From the NCBI GenBank assembly GCA_965220055.1, contig CBDCPE010000001.1, positions 62,001 through 126,000 of the forward strand: a DNA stretch of 64,000 bases, in the 5' to 3' direction. The notes under the pieces were generated by a model. The model saw only the letters and a list, made by a program, of their open reading frames with translations. It did no database searches and was not told the origin of the DNA. The position numbers and the translations under genes were made by a program. Source of the stretch: Bin87 sp965220055. Its GTDB lineage: Bacteria; Chloroflexota; Dehalococcoidia; Lucifugimonadales; UBA3495. Every line of letters starts with the position of its first letter. Position 1 is the first letter of the stretch. Of this stretch, positions 24,955 to 32,937 are shown in pieces.

Positions 24955-25272
24955 ATGGTAGCAGAACTTGACAACGCCACTATCCTTGACAACACCAGTA
25001 TCGAGGAACAATACCGCGAGGAAATCGAGCGCGGGCGGCAGCTGTACCGCGAGACCGTACTGCCGCAACTCAAAGCAGACGGTAGAGCAAATCGCGGCGA
25101 CATGGTAGTGATCGACATTCACTCTGGCGAATTCGAGATTGACTCCGACGATTCTGCAGCATCGTTCCGGCTCTTCGCGCGTTGCCCAGACGCCTTTACC
25201 TGGACGGAACGTATCGGGTATAAAGTGCCCCATGCTATCGGCGGAAGAATGGTCCTTGACGACGCCTTTTAG
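24955..25272 (+). CDS. Hypothetical 105-residue protein, partner of aspartic protease-like gene
   Basis: Starts MVAELDNATILDNTSIEEQY at ATG 24955, with ACGGAGG upstream at good spacing. It has a charged helix (QYREEIERGRQLYRETVLPQ) then a beta portion VVIDIHSGEFEIDSDDSAAS and FTWTERIGYKVPHAIGGRMV. No family is recognised for certain, although similar small proteins precede clan AA aspartic proteases in other genomes, as I recall. The following gene overlaps its 3' end by about 40 bases. Confidence 0.6.
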   Translation: MVAELDNATILDNTSIEEQYREEIERGRQLYRETVLPQLKADGRANRGDMVVIDIHSGEFEIDSDDSAASFRLFARCPDAFTWTERIGYKVPHAIGGRMVLDDAF

Positions 25273-25645
25273 GGTTGCCGACCGCAGGCGCCCTGTCGTG
25301 GACGTTACAGTCTCAAAATACCCATCCCCTGGAAACAATACTCCGACCATAATGAGGACAGTCATCGTAGATACAGGGTTCACCAATGACCTGTGCTTGC
25401 TTTGGTCTGATATCGCGGCATTACAACTCGACTTGGCCGGCCTTGAAGAATTGACGCTGGCCGACGGCATTAAAAAGTCGTTCCGTGCCTTTCGGGGATA
25501 CGCCTCTGCGCAAGGGATTGAGAGACCTGTCGTGATACTTGCATTGCCGAGCGAACGCCTGTTAGGCATGGGTTTTCTAAAAGGTTTAGATCTGTGCATC
25601 TCGGGGTGGCCCAACGGCACCGTCGACATCCGGGAACCGACCTGA
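25232..25645 (+). CDS. Clan AA (retropepsin-like) aspartic protease domain protein
   Basis: A 137-residue protein. The ATG at 25232 is the most plausible start (a longer frame to 25139 lies mostly within the previous gene). It has VVDVTVSKYPSPGNNTPTIM, then RTVIVDTGFTNDLCLLWSDI with the aspartic protease DTG motif, an ADGIKKSFRAF strand pair and a C-terminal LLGMGFLKGLDLCISGW. It resembles the TIGR03698-type proteases seen in single-domain bacterial proteins. The catalytic Asp is in DTG. A second clan AA protease-like gene occurs at 57.1 kb. Confidence 0.7.
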   Translation: MLSAEEWSLTTPFRVADRRRPVVDVTVSKYPSPGNNTPTIMRTVIVDTGFTNDLCLLWSDIAALQLDLAGLEELTLADGIKKSFRAFRGYASAQGIERPVVILALPSERLLGMGFLKGLDLCISGWPNGTVDIREPT

Positions 25646-25800
25646 CAACAACGGCATCTCACTCACCGCGTAAGGGCCAGAGCATCATCGTTCTGGCCCT
25701 TATTCATGCCCCACCCAGCCTGTCAACCCGTTTTGCAAGACGCTCGGCGTCTCCACGCCGCGCCTCCCATCAACTATCAAAGCAACCAGGGGATACCGGT

Positions 25801-26196
25801 ATGAGCGAACCCAAAGCACCACCGAATGCGGCAGTTACAGCAATCGAGGAGTTCATGGCGGCGCTGAACGCCCGGTATGACGCCGCGCTCTACGATCTGC
25901 TGCACCTGCCCCACGTGCGCATCTCCGGCGAAGGCGTGGCCATCTGGCATGATCGGGGCGAGCTGGAGGCAACCTATCTGCGCGACTTCTACGCCCGGGC
26001 GGGCCCGGATTGGCATCACACCACGCTGGATTCCACTGAGGTGATCCACACCTCCGAGCACAAGGTCCACGTGCTGATCCAGTTCACCAGGCGGGATGGA
26101 TCCGGTTCGGCCATCGCCACATACCGCTCGCTTTGGATCATGACCGGCGTTGACGGCCACTGGGGAGCCCAGGCGCGGTCGAGTTTCGCACCGTGA
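25801..26196 (+). CDS. SnoaL-like/NTF2-fold protein
   Basis: A 131-residue protein starting at ATG 25801. It begins NAAVTAIEEFMAALNARYDA, then LLHLPHVRISGEGVAIWHDR, HHTTLDSTEVIHTSEHKVHV and YRSLWIMTGVDGHWGAQARS. This is the single-domain alpha/beta barrel NTF2-like (SnoaL) pattern. Function in small-molecule metabolism or as a sensing domain is unknown. It is the first gene of a plus-strand set ending with an amidohydrolase; the gap to the next gene is 65 bases, so cotranscription is possible. Confidence 0.8.
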   Translation: MSEPKAPPNAAVTAIEEFMAALNARYDAALYDLLHLPHVRISGEGVAIWHDRGELEATYLRDFYARAGPDWHHTTLDSTEVIHTSEHKVHVLIQFTRRDGSGSAIATYRSLWIMTGVDGHWGAQARSSFAP

Positions 26197-26261
26197 AGGC
26201 GCGCGACGAACGGTGTTAGACTGTGCCCGTATAACCGAGAAATGAACGCAGGGAGGACACC

Positions 26262-26819
26262 ATGGCCCGGACTCCAACAGTAACTCGAGAAACAGTGCAG
26301 GAAAACGAACGCGACGCCTTCGATGCCTTCGTCGCCGACCGGGGCGAAGTGCCCACCACTGGGCCGGGGTCGGTGATCCTCAACGCACCGGAAGTAGCGC
26401 AGCGCGCCCTCGGGTTGGCGCTGTACCTGCGGACTGACACCTCGCTGTCGCCCCGCATCCGGGAGTTGGCGATGCTGGTAGCGGCCCGGGAGAACGACTG
26501 CCAATTCATCTGGAACGCCCACGCGCCGCCGGCTCGTCGCGCCGGACTGCGTGATGCAATCGTCGACGCCCTGAGGGACCGGCAGGATCTGCCTGATCCG
26601 GCAGCCGACGAAGCGGCGGTGGTCGACTATGGCCAACAGTTCTTCCGCACGCGAAAGGTCAGCCAGGAATCCTTCGACGCGGTGGTGCAGCATTTCGGCG
26701 TCAACGGAGCCACCGAGTTGACCACGCTGATGGGCTGTTACTCCATGCTGGCGTTCAACGTCAACGCCTTCGGTGTGGAGCTTCCGGACAACATCACCGA
26801 GCAGCCGCTCCCCGTATAG
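26262..26819 (+). CDS. Carboxymuconolactone decarboxylase-like protein
   Basis: A 185-residue helical protein of the AhpD/CMD fold: RIRELAMLVAARENDCQFIW then NAHAPPARRAGLRDAIVDAL. The AhpD CxxC motif is absent, so a peroxiredoxin-partner role is unlikely; a carboxymuconolactone decarboxylase-like activity or substrate handling fits better. It is followed 13 bases later by the amidohydrolase gene on the same strand. Context suggests an organic-acid degradation operon, by inference. Confidence 0.85.
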   Translation: MARTPTVTRETVQENERDAFDAFVADRGEVPTTGPGSVILNAPEVAQRALGLALYLRTDTSLSPRIRELAMLVAARENDCQFIWNAHAPPARRAGLRDAIVDALRDRQDLPDPAADEAAVVDYGQQFFRTRKVSQESFDAVVQHFGVNGATELTTLMGCYSMLAFNVNAFGVELPDNITEQPLPV

Positions 26820-26832
26820 AGAGGAACCCAAC

Positions 26833-27849
26833 ATGTCCACCCAACGCGAGGCCTGGCTCGGCCAGAACGTGGAAGAGGCCATCGATCCCGAGCTGCCCAT
26901 CTGCGACCCGCACCATCACTTCTGGGACCGGGAGGGAGACCGCTACCTGCTGGATCAACTGACGCAGGACCTGGGCAGCGGCCACAACATCGCCCAGACG
27001 GTATTCATCGAATGCCACTCCATGTATCGGGCGCAGGGACCGGAGGAGATGCGGGCGGTTGGCGAAACCGAGTTCGTGCAGGGTATCGCCGCACAGAGCG
27101 CCAGCGGGCAGTACGGATCGACGGCAGTGGCCGCGGCCATAGTTTCCAACGCCAACCTGATGTTGGGTGACGCGGTCGCCCCAGTGCTGGAAGCCCATGT
27201 GGCCGCGAGCAACAACCGATTCCGCGGCATTCGCTTCTCCTGCGCGTGGGATGCCAGCCCCGAAGTCACAGCCGGACGTTCCAGCACACCGGAGATGCTC
27301 GGCGACGCGACTTTCCGCGCCGGTTTCGACCGCTTGCAGCGCATGGGGCTCAGCTTCGACGCGCTGGTGTACCACACTCAGCTTGGCGAACTGGCCGACC
27401 TGGCCGGTGCGTTCCCCGACGCCATCATAATCCTGAACCACATCGGGCGCCCGCTGGGCGTGGGTCCGTACGCCGGGCGCCGTGACGAGGTGTTTGCCGA
27501 CTGGCAAAAGGGCATCGCGGCGGTCGCCAGTCACCAGAACGTGGTGGTCAAGCTGGGTGGGTTCGGCAACGTGATCAGCGGCTACGACTGGCATCAGCGT
27601 GACGTACCGCCCAATTCAGAGGAGCTGGCCGACACCATCCGGCCCTGGCTCGATTACTGCATCGAACATTTCGGCCCCGCCCGCTGCATGTTCGAGAGCA
27701 ACTTCCCGGTGGACAAGGCTTCGTACTCCTACACCACGGCATGGAACGCTTTCAAACGCGTGACGGCCGCCCATTCTGACGCCGACAAAGCAGCAATGTT
27801 CCAGGGAACGGCGGTACGAGCCTACCGCCTCCAGGTCCACGGATTGTAA
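26833..27849 (+). CDS. Amidohydrolase-family metal-dependent hydrolase (TIM-barrel)
   Basis: A 338-residue amidohydrolase-2 family protein, ATG 26833 with AGAGGAA upstream. It opens with PELPICDPHHHFWDREGDRY (metal-binding HxH), has ASNNRFRGIRFSCAWDASPE, then IILNHIGRPLGVGPYAGRRD with a later His, and near the C-terminus MFESNFPVDKASYSYTTAWN, containing the catalytic Asp. Members of this COG3618-like group hydrolyse lactones or C-C/C-N bonds, for instance in aromatic degradation. It is 13 bases after the CMD-like gene. Confidence 0.9.
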   Translation: MSTQREAWLGQNVEEAIDPELPICDPHHHFWDREGDRYLLDQLTQDLGSGHNIAQTVFIECHSMYRAQGPEEMRAVGETEFVQGIAAQSASGQYGSTAVAAAIVSNANLMLGDAVAPVLEAHVAASNNRFRGIRFSCAWDASPEVTAGRSSTPEMLGDATFRAGFDRLQRMGLSFDALVYHTQLGELADLAGAFPDAIIILNHIGRPLGVGPYAGRRDEVFADWQKGIAAVASHQNVVVKLGGFGNVISGYDWHQRDVPPNSEELADTIRPWLDYCIEHFGPARCMFESNFPVDKASYSYTTAWNAFKRVTAAHSDADKAAMFQGTAVRAYRLQVHGL

Positions 27850-27986
27850 CCCTGGGACGCACCCTGCCGACCAGGTCGGCAGGCCACAGCGCGGGGGCCT
27901 TGCCGGGCCGGTGACGGCGACACTACAGTGGCGCCTCAAGGGGGATTTCGTAAGCACACGGGCCGGCGGCCCGATGTGCGTCTCGT

Positions 27987-28112
27987 GCGTACCCAGTTTG
28001 TCATCGCGAGGAGTGCAGCGACGTGGCGATACCGCTGCCTGAATAATGACCCCTGTGGCTACGAGATTGCCACTCTTCGCTCGCAGTGACAGTTGAACGC
28101 AAGTGGGTACGC
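27987..28112. repeat. MITE-like dispersed inverted-end repeat, copy B
   Basis: Left end GCGTACCCAGTTTGTCATCG and right end reading GTGACAGTTGAACGCAAGTG then GGTACGC are near inverse complements. It shares these ends with copies near 42.7, 43.0, 43.2 and 44.0 kb. It lies in the gap between the amidohydrolase and flavin monooxygenase genes. Confidence 0.75.
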
Positions 28113-28328
28113 GTGAGGATGTGCATTGTGTTGTGGAATTCTCACGACACCCTCACAAAAATCCGACGGCTTTTTCATATCAGATTCAAACCGACCTGAT
28201 AACGTACAACATACATAGCCAAATTCTCAACAATCGCCCAATATAGCGAGCCAACTTCGGAGCCGTGTACCGGCAAATAGCCAGGGTCCACATGGTGTGA
28301 ACCGCGCCAATACCAAGGGACAACTGTT

Positions 28329-28505
28329 GTGACAATCATAAAAGCCTTGACGCAACCTTCTCGCCTCGCTTTCGCTATTTCACTGGTATCCGTGATCGCT
28401 CTCATACTACTTGTGGTCAGCCACGACGCGGCCCACGGGTCTGTACCCGTGCCCTCCCGGGGTGTCGAACCGATTGAAAGGCACGACCTCGCCACAGGTG
28501 TCTGA
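28329..28505 (+). CDS. Possible 58-residue membrane peptide
   Basis: A short frame with GTG start and AGGGA eight bases upstream. It reads TIIKALTQPSRLAFAISLVS, a basic-then-hydrophobic signal/anchor segment VIALILLVVSHDAAHG, and a Pro/Arg-rich extracytoplasmic tail. No family known. A competing minus-strand frame covers the same DNA, so the call is tentative. Confidence 0.35.
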   Translation: MTIIKALTQPSRLAFAISLVSVIALILLVVSHDAAHGSVPVPSRGVEPIERHDLATGV

Positions 28506-28536
28506 TGGATCGGCTTCGGGGCGCGGTCAATGCGGC

Positions 28537-28545
28537 TGGTATAAT
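28537..28545 (+). promoter_or_regulatory. Extended -10 promoter element (TGGTATAAT)
   Basis: TGGTATAAT at 28537-28545 is an extended -10. It sits 40 bases before the GTG start of the flavin monooxygenase gene at 28585. No -35 is obvious, as allowed for extended -10 promoters. Confidence 0.45.
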
Positions 28546-28584
28546 CGGCAAGTTATCAGCCACGCCACCGGAGGCCACTGTCCC

Positions 28585-29718
28585 GTGAAGAGCTACTACT
28601 TCTCCGAGTTCCCCTACCACGAGTACCCCGACGAAGAGGGCGACAAGTACCCTTCGCTGCGCCTCACCTTCCCCAACACGTGGTTCAACCCCAACACGGC
28701 CAACGGCCTCTTCAAGCGCTATTTCGACGAGTGCGTGTACGCCGACGAGCTGGGCTTCGACGGCATCATGCTCAATGAGCACCACAACACGCCTTCGTGC
28801 ATGAACGCCGCCACCAACCTGTCGGCGGCAGTATTGGCTCGCATCACCCACCAGGCCAAGATCCTGTTGCTGGGCAATATCCTGCCCATCCACGACAACC
28901 CGATCCGGCTGGCGGAAGAGCTGGCGATGATCGACGTCATATCGGGCGGACGGCTGATCTCGGGTTTCGTCCGCGGCACCGGGGTGGAGACCGTCTCCAC
29001 CAACAACAATCCGGTGGAAAATCGGGAACGCTTCGAGGAGTGTCACGACCTGGTGATCAAGACCTGGACGACGCCCGGCCCCTTCCGCTGGGAGGGCAAG
29101 CACTACAACTTCCGGGTGGTCAATCCCTGGATGGTACCCGTCCAGCAGCCGCACCCGCCCATCTGGGTACCGGGCACGTCGTCACCGGAGACCGCCGAGT
29201 GGTCGGGCCGCCACGGATATACCTACGTGGCGTTCCTGACCGATCTGGACGTCACCGAGGAGCTGTTCGGCATGTACACGCAGGCGGCCAACGCGGCCGG
29301 TCGCGAGGCGGTGCCGGACAATTTCGGCTACCTGCTCTGCTGCTACGTCGGCGATACCCAGGAGGAGGCCGACGAGCAGGCCAGGCACTTCATCTGGCGC
29401 ATGGGGCCCACCCTGCGCGGCCCCCGGGAGTACATGGCGCCGGTGGGCTACCGCTCCGCCGCCGGCTCGGCCATCGCCGCCCGGCGCACCGGACTCAAGC
29501 CCCTGAACGTGCAGACCTTCGAGGAGCTCAAGGAGAACTACCACATCGTGTGCGGCACGCCGGACACGGTGTTGGAGAAGCTGGAGTTCCTGCACCAGCG
29601 CCTCGGGATGGAACACCTGGTGTTCTACGGGCAGGAATCCCGCATGGGGCATGAAGCCACCATGAAGAACATCGGCCTGTTCGGCAAGGAAGTCCTGCCG
29701 GTGATCCAGAAATGGTAG
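28585..29718 (+). CDS. LLM-class flavin-dependent monooxygenase
   Basis: A 377-residue luciferase-like protein with GTG start at 28585, GGAGG about ten bases upstream. It starts VKSYYFSEFPYHEYPDEEGD, has DELGFDGIMLNEHHNTPSCM, then AKILLLGNILPIHDNPIRLA and SGGRLISGFVRGTGVETVST. The C-terminus has GTPDTVLEKLEFL. This order matches the family, with the substrate unknown. It is the third such enzyme in this window. A hairpin (29773-29796) follows 54 bases after the stop. Confidence 0.9.
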   Translation: MKSYYFSEFPYHEYPDEEGDKYPSLRLTFPNTWFNPNTANGLFKRYFDECVYADELGFDGIMLNEHHNTPSCMNAATNLSAAVLARITHQAKILLLGNILPIHDNPIRLAEELAMIDVISGGRLISGFVRGTGVETVSTNNNPVENRERFEECHDLVIKTWTTPGPFRWEGKHYNFRVVNPWMVPVQQPHPPIWVPGTSSPETAEWSGRHGYTYVAFLTDLDVTEELFGMYTQAANAAGREAVPDNFGYLLCCYVGDTQEEADEQARHFIWRMGPTLRGPREYMAPVGYRSAAGSAIAARRTGLKPLNVQTFEELKENYHIVCGTPDTVLEKLEFLHQRLGMEHLVFYGQESRMGHEATMKNIGLFGKEVLPVIQKW

Positions 29719-29772
29719 GAAACTGACCCGACGCGTTCGCCGGCGCGCGCCGGCGACCACGATTAAAGAACG

Positions 29773-29796
29773 GGGGCGGGCAAGTTTGCCCGCCCC
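29773..29796. terminator. GC-rich hairpin between convergent genes
   Basis: GGGGCGGGCAA 29773-29783 pairs exactly with TTGCCCGCCCC 29786-29796, loop of two bases. It lies between the plus-strand monooxygenase and minus-strand stress-protein genes and may act in both directions. T-tracts are poor, and it also resembles a common dispersed hairpin family. Confidence 0.5.
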
Positions 29797-29851
29797 TCGC
29801 GGTTGGCGCCAACGTGTGGCCCGCGCTATGTGCGCATCGGCGGTGCGGAGG

Positions 29852-30862
29852 TTACACCGCGGCCAACTCGCGATCCTCGGCGTGGGCCTTGCGGGCGAAT
29901 GCTCCGTCCGCAGCGTGCAGTGGCCCCCGAACCAGCAGGGTGGGAGTCGGCGAATGCCGCACCACGTGGTCGCCCACGCTGCCGAACAGCGCCCGCCCCA
30001 CGGCGCGACGACCCTTGGTCGCCATCACCACCAGCCCATTGTCCAGCTTGCTCGCCAGGCGGACAATGCCGTGATGCGGGTTTTCCCGCGAGTTCACCAC
30101 GTCCACGTCGAACAGCGGGAACCGCGCGCGCAACGCATCCGCCTTTTTCCACAGGTACTCTTCCGAGGCATGGGCCAGATCTTTGGCCATCTCTCCCGGG
30201 TCGTTGTAAGCGAACCCCGGCCCGCCGAAATGTCCCCAGTCGGAATTTGTACGGAAATAGTCCGCGCCCGGCGTGGAACGGAACAGGGTGATCCGCGTGC
30301 CAAAGGTGGTGGCCAGTTCGCCAGCATAGTCCAGGGCATGCTCGGCAAAGCCGGTCCCGTCCAGCGGGACGATGATGTTCTCGAAGAACTGCGGCACCAC
30401 CGGGCAGTCGGTCTTGTTGCAGCGCACGATCAGCGTCGGGTTCCGGACCGCGTTCACCACCTTGGCCGTCACGCTGCCGGTCAGCATGCGGGAAAAACCG
30501 CTGCGACCGTGCGTTGACATGACGATCAGCGCGTTCGGGTCGCGATTGGCCATGTCTATGATTGCCTCGTGGGCCGGCATTTGGTGGGCTTCGACGAAAA
30601 CCGGGGTCTGCACGCCCCAATCCTGCATGCGCCGCTTGATGCACGACAGATCGGCCACGGTACGGTCATGCTCGCCAGCGGCCATCGCCGCGCTGAAACG
30701 GCCGTGGTCGGCGTCGGCATACCAGTCCGGTAGGGACCCGAAAGACCGCACCAGCGTTATCGGCGCATGGGTCGCGTTGGCCATCAGCCGGGCCGCCGGG
30801 AGCGCCTGGGCCGACAATTTCGACCCGTCCAGGGGAACGATTATGTTGTTGCACAGTGTCAT
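29852..30862 (-). CDS. Universal stress protein, two UspA domains
   Basis: A 336-residue protein starting MTLCNNIIVPLDGSKLSAQA at ATG 30862, preceded by GGAGG. Both halves begin with IIVPLDG (domain 2 near residue 160: NIIVPLDGTGFAEHALDYAG) and end in GRSGFSRMLTGSVTAKVV and GRRAVGRALFGSVGDHVVRH, the UspA ATP-binding motif G-2x-G-9x-G-S. Such proteins bind ATP and act in stress, hypoxia or starvation. A second tandem UspA gene with the same design lies upstream on the same strand. Confidence 0.92.
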   Translation of the reverse strand: MTLCNNIIVPLDGSKLSAQALPAARLMANATHAPITLVRSFGSLPDWYADADHGRFSAAMAAGEHDRTVADLSCIKRRMQDWGVQTPVFVEAHQMPAHEAIIDMANRDPNALIVMSTHGRSGFSRMLTGSVTAKVVNAVRNPTLIVRCNKTDCPVVPQFFENIIVPLDGTGFAEHALDYAGELATTFGTRITLFRSTPGADYFRTNSDWGHFGGPGFAYNDPGEMAKDLAHASEEYLWKKADALRARFPLFDVDVVNSRENPHHGIVRLASKLDNGLVVMATKGRRAVGRALFGSVGDHVVRHSPTPTLLVRGPLHAADGAFARKAHAEDRELAAV

Positions 30863-31092
30863 GGTGTTACCTCCTGCTTCGCTACGTAGCCGTAGCATTT
30901 GATCCATTATTTGTGAAACGCTGCACATTCAGAAAAAGATAATCAATATCATTGTTACAGATATGATACCACCGCCACCGGACTTGCGCAATAGGTCGCT
31001 ACCCCCTGGGGGAACGAAGTTCGCAGACTGAGCTGGCGTCACAGCAGCGTCGCAGGTCGGCCGGCCTGGGTACTGCTCGCGGCGCAGGCATC

Positions 31093-31122
31093 AAAAAGGA
31101 GGCACGGCCTAGCCATGCCTCC
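31093..31122 (-). terminator. Rho-independent terminator of the upstream UspA gene
   Basis: On the minus strand, GGAGGCATGGC pairs with GCCGTGCCTCC (31122 to 31098; one mismatch, 3-base loop), directly followed by a five-T run (31097-31093). It lies 23 bases past the UspA stop at 31145. Confidence 0.75.
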
Positions 31123-31144
31123 AGCAGGTTGGGCTGTGTCGGAA

Positions 31145-32077
31145 CTACCGGATTACCAGCACCGGCGTGTTGGAGTGGCGAATGACCCGGTCGGTGACGC
31201 TGCCCAGCACCATGCGGCCCATTCCGCTCCGGCCGTGGGTGGTCATCACCACCAGGGACGGCTGCGCGGCGGCCCGGTCGATGATGCTCTGGGCGATGTT
31301 GTCGTCAACCACGTGGGCCGTGTCGACCCCGTGGGCGTGGTCGATGGCCATGCGGTTGGTTACGTCTTCCAGGTAGGTGGCCACGCCGGCAGCGTCATCT
31401 TCGGCCATTTCCTCGGGCGAACCGGGGTCGAAGTCGGGAATGGCGCCCATCTCAGGCGTTACGACGGTGAGTTGGCGGCGGTAGTAGTCGGTAGTCGGCG
31501 TAATCTGCAACGCCGTGATCCTCGCTGACAACGCCGCAGCCACGCTGACGGCGTGGGGTATGGCCAACTCTGAAAGAGGCGAACCGTCCAGCGGCACCAC
31601 GACGTTTTTCAGCGACGTTCCGGGCGATGCGGGGCCGGTCACAGTGGCCCTTACGATGAGCATGGGATTTGGGATCGTGTGCAGTACCTTGTCGGTGATG
31701 CTGCCCATGACCCAGCGGGAGATGCCGCCGCGTCCGTGGGTACACATCACCACCAGCGCGCCCGGATCGGTGCCGGCCTGGGCAACGATGACGTCCGCGG
31801 CCTGTCCGCGTTGGGTTGCGATGTTGACGGCGAACCCCGCGGCTTCCAGGCGCTGCCGCGCGGGCGCCATCGAGGCTTCCGCCCGCTCTCTTGCGCCCTG
31901 CTGCAGTTGGTCAGCCACCCGGCCCGAGCGCGAACCCAAAACGTTGGACGGCAGGGCATCGTACGCCTGCACCAACTCCACCGGCACTGACAGCGTTCCA
32001 GCCACCAACTCCGCGTAGGGCAGCGCCTGTTCCGCCAAGTCCGATCCGTCCAGCGGAACGATTACTTTCGAGTACAT
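31145..32077 (-). CDS. Universal stress protein, two UspA domains
   Basis: A 310-residue tandem UspA protein starting MYSKVIVPLDGSDLAEQALP. The first domain ends GRGGISRWVMGSITDKVLHT, and the second starts KNVVVPLDGSPLSELAIPHA and ends GRSGMGRMVLGSVTDRVIRH, both G-2x-G-9x-G-S nucleotide-binding loops. Probably stress-responsive, cytoplasmic. Its terminator follows; the next UspA gene is 282 bases downstream, so they are likely separate transcripts. The two genes share about the same architecture and may be paralogues. Confidence 0.93.
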   Translation of the reverse strand: MYSKVIVPLDGSDLAEQALPYAELVAGTLSVPVELVQAYDALPSNVLGSRSGRVADQLQQGARERAEASMAPARQRLEAAGFAVNIATQRGQAADVIVAQAGTDPGALVVMCTHGRGGISRWVMGSITDKVLHTIPNPMLIVRATVTGPASPGTSLKNVVVPLDGSPLSELAIPHAVSVAAALSARITALQITPTTDYYRRQLTVVTPEMGAIPDFDPGSPEEMAEDDAAGVATYLEDVTNRMAIDHAHGVDTAHVVDDNIAQSIIDRAAAQPSLVVMTTHGRSGMGRMVLGSVTDRVIRHSNTPVLVIR

Positions 32078-32167
32078 ATTGCTTGATTCTCCAAGTTGCG
32101 GTTTATCGCGATTGACACTTCTTATGCAGCGCCAGCGTCGCCAAAATCAAGTGTACCATCCGCTGCG

Positions 32168-32560
32168 TCACAAAGCCGAGCCGATGTTCGTACTGGCGAA
32201 ATCATCTCCCTTGTATAAAAGAGGCAGCCCCCGGACCGATGCGAGAGCGTAGGAAAAGGTGTCTCCGAAGTTGAGCTGTGCCGCGTTGCGTCTGCCCTTA
32301 CCGTAGTTCTGATACGCCGCGGCAGCAACCCACAATTGTTCTTCGTCCAACGAGGTGATCTGGATGAACGGACGACCCAGAAATTCGACTGCTGATCGGT
32401 AGATGACATCGCTCTTCCCCATCGCTACGATCGCCATTTCGACGGCCGTGGCAGCGGAGACCAGAACTTCGCCGTCGTTGACCATGAGCTCCAAAAACCT
32501 TCCCCGTTCCACCTCGTCGTTGATCACGGCTATCAGAGCTGACGTATCGGCCACTATCAT
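32168..32560 (-). CDS. vapC: PIN-domain toxin, VapC family
   Basis: A 130-residue PIN-domain protein: MIVADTSALIAVINDEVERG with the first acidic residue, VSAATAVEMAIVAMGKSD with a conserved Glu, and LNFGDTFSYALASVRGLPLL with the acidic pair near the end. VapC toxins cleave tRNA or rRNA. Its first codons overlap the antitoxin stop (ATGA), so it is translationally coupled. Confidence 0.9.
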   Translation of the reverse strand: MIVADTSALIAVINDEVERGRFLELMVNDGEVLVSAATAVEMAIVAMGKSDVIYRSAVEFLGRPFIQITSLDEEQLWVAAAAYQNYGKGRRNAAQLNFGDTFSYALASVRGLPLLYKGDDFASTNIGSAL

Positions 32561-32850
32561 TTTGGCAGTCCTTGTTCATCATAAAGTTCGTCCTGCCAAA
32601 CCCGGGAAGGTGGATTGTCGTCGTCAAAGGGATGCAGTGCGCGGTTTCGTTTGGCAATTTCGGACCAATATGCCATCTCCGCGCCCGCTTCCTCGTCGGT
32701 CATTCTGGGGCGTGGATGTGGCGTGGTCGCGTCCAGGTTGTCCAATGCCATGGTGAGCACCCGATCCGCCGCATCCGGGCCGGCAAAGCCCAACCGCTTT
32801 GCCAAGTCGGCGATGCGGGCCTCCATCTCCGGTTTCAGTGCAGTTTCCAT
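32557..32850 (-). CDS. vapB: VapB-type antitoxin
   Basis: A 97-residue protein from ATG 32850, with AAGGAG upstream. It starts METALKPEMEARIADLAKRL with a Leu/Arg-rich N-terminus, and the C-terminal part is acidic (MTDEEAGAEMAYWSEIAKRN, DDDNPP). It resembles PSK/VapB antitoxins (Rv0623-like) that bind DNA through the N-terminus and neutralise the PIN toxin with the C-terminus. It precedes vapC with overlapping stop and start codons. Confidence 0.8.
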   Translation of the reverse strand: METALKPEMEARIADLAKRLGFAGPDAADRVLTMALDNLDATTPHPRPRMTDEEAGAEMAYWSEIAKRNRALHPFDDDNPPSRVWQDELYDEQGLPK

Positions 32851-32937
32851 TTGGTACTCCTTGGGGAGCTTCAGCGTAGCGAAAATCCAGTGTAGCAGCC
32901 GCCGTACCGGAGGCATCCGAGAGGGAGCAAATAACGC

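Larger units (their letters stand above)
27850..28584. other. 735-base intergenic stretch
   Basis: Contains the MITE-like copy at 27987-28112 and a possible small membrane-peptide gene (28329-28505). The rest, 28113-28328, is AT-richer than its surroundings and shows no feature I can name. Confidence 0.5.

Noticed and set aside
28175..28495. 106-residue minus-strand frame in the intergenic region
   Set aside because: No ribosome site, no family, and it conflicts with a better plus-strand small frame.
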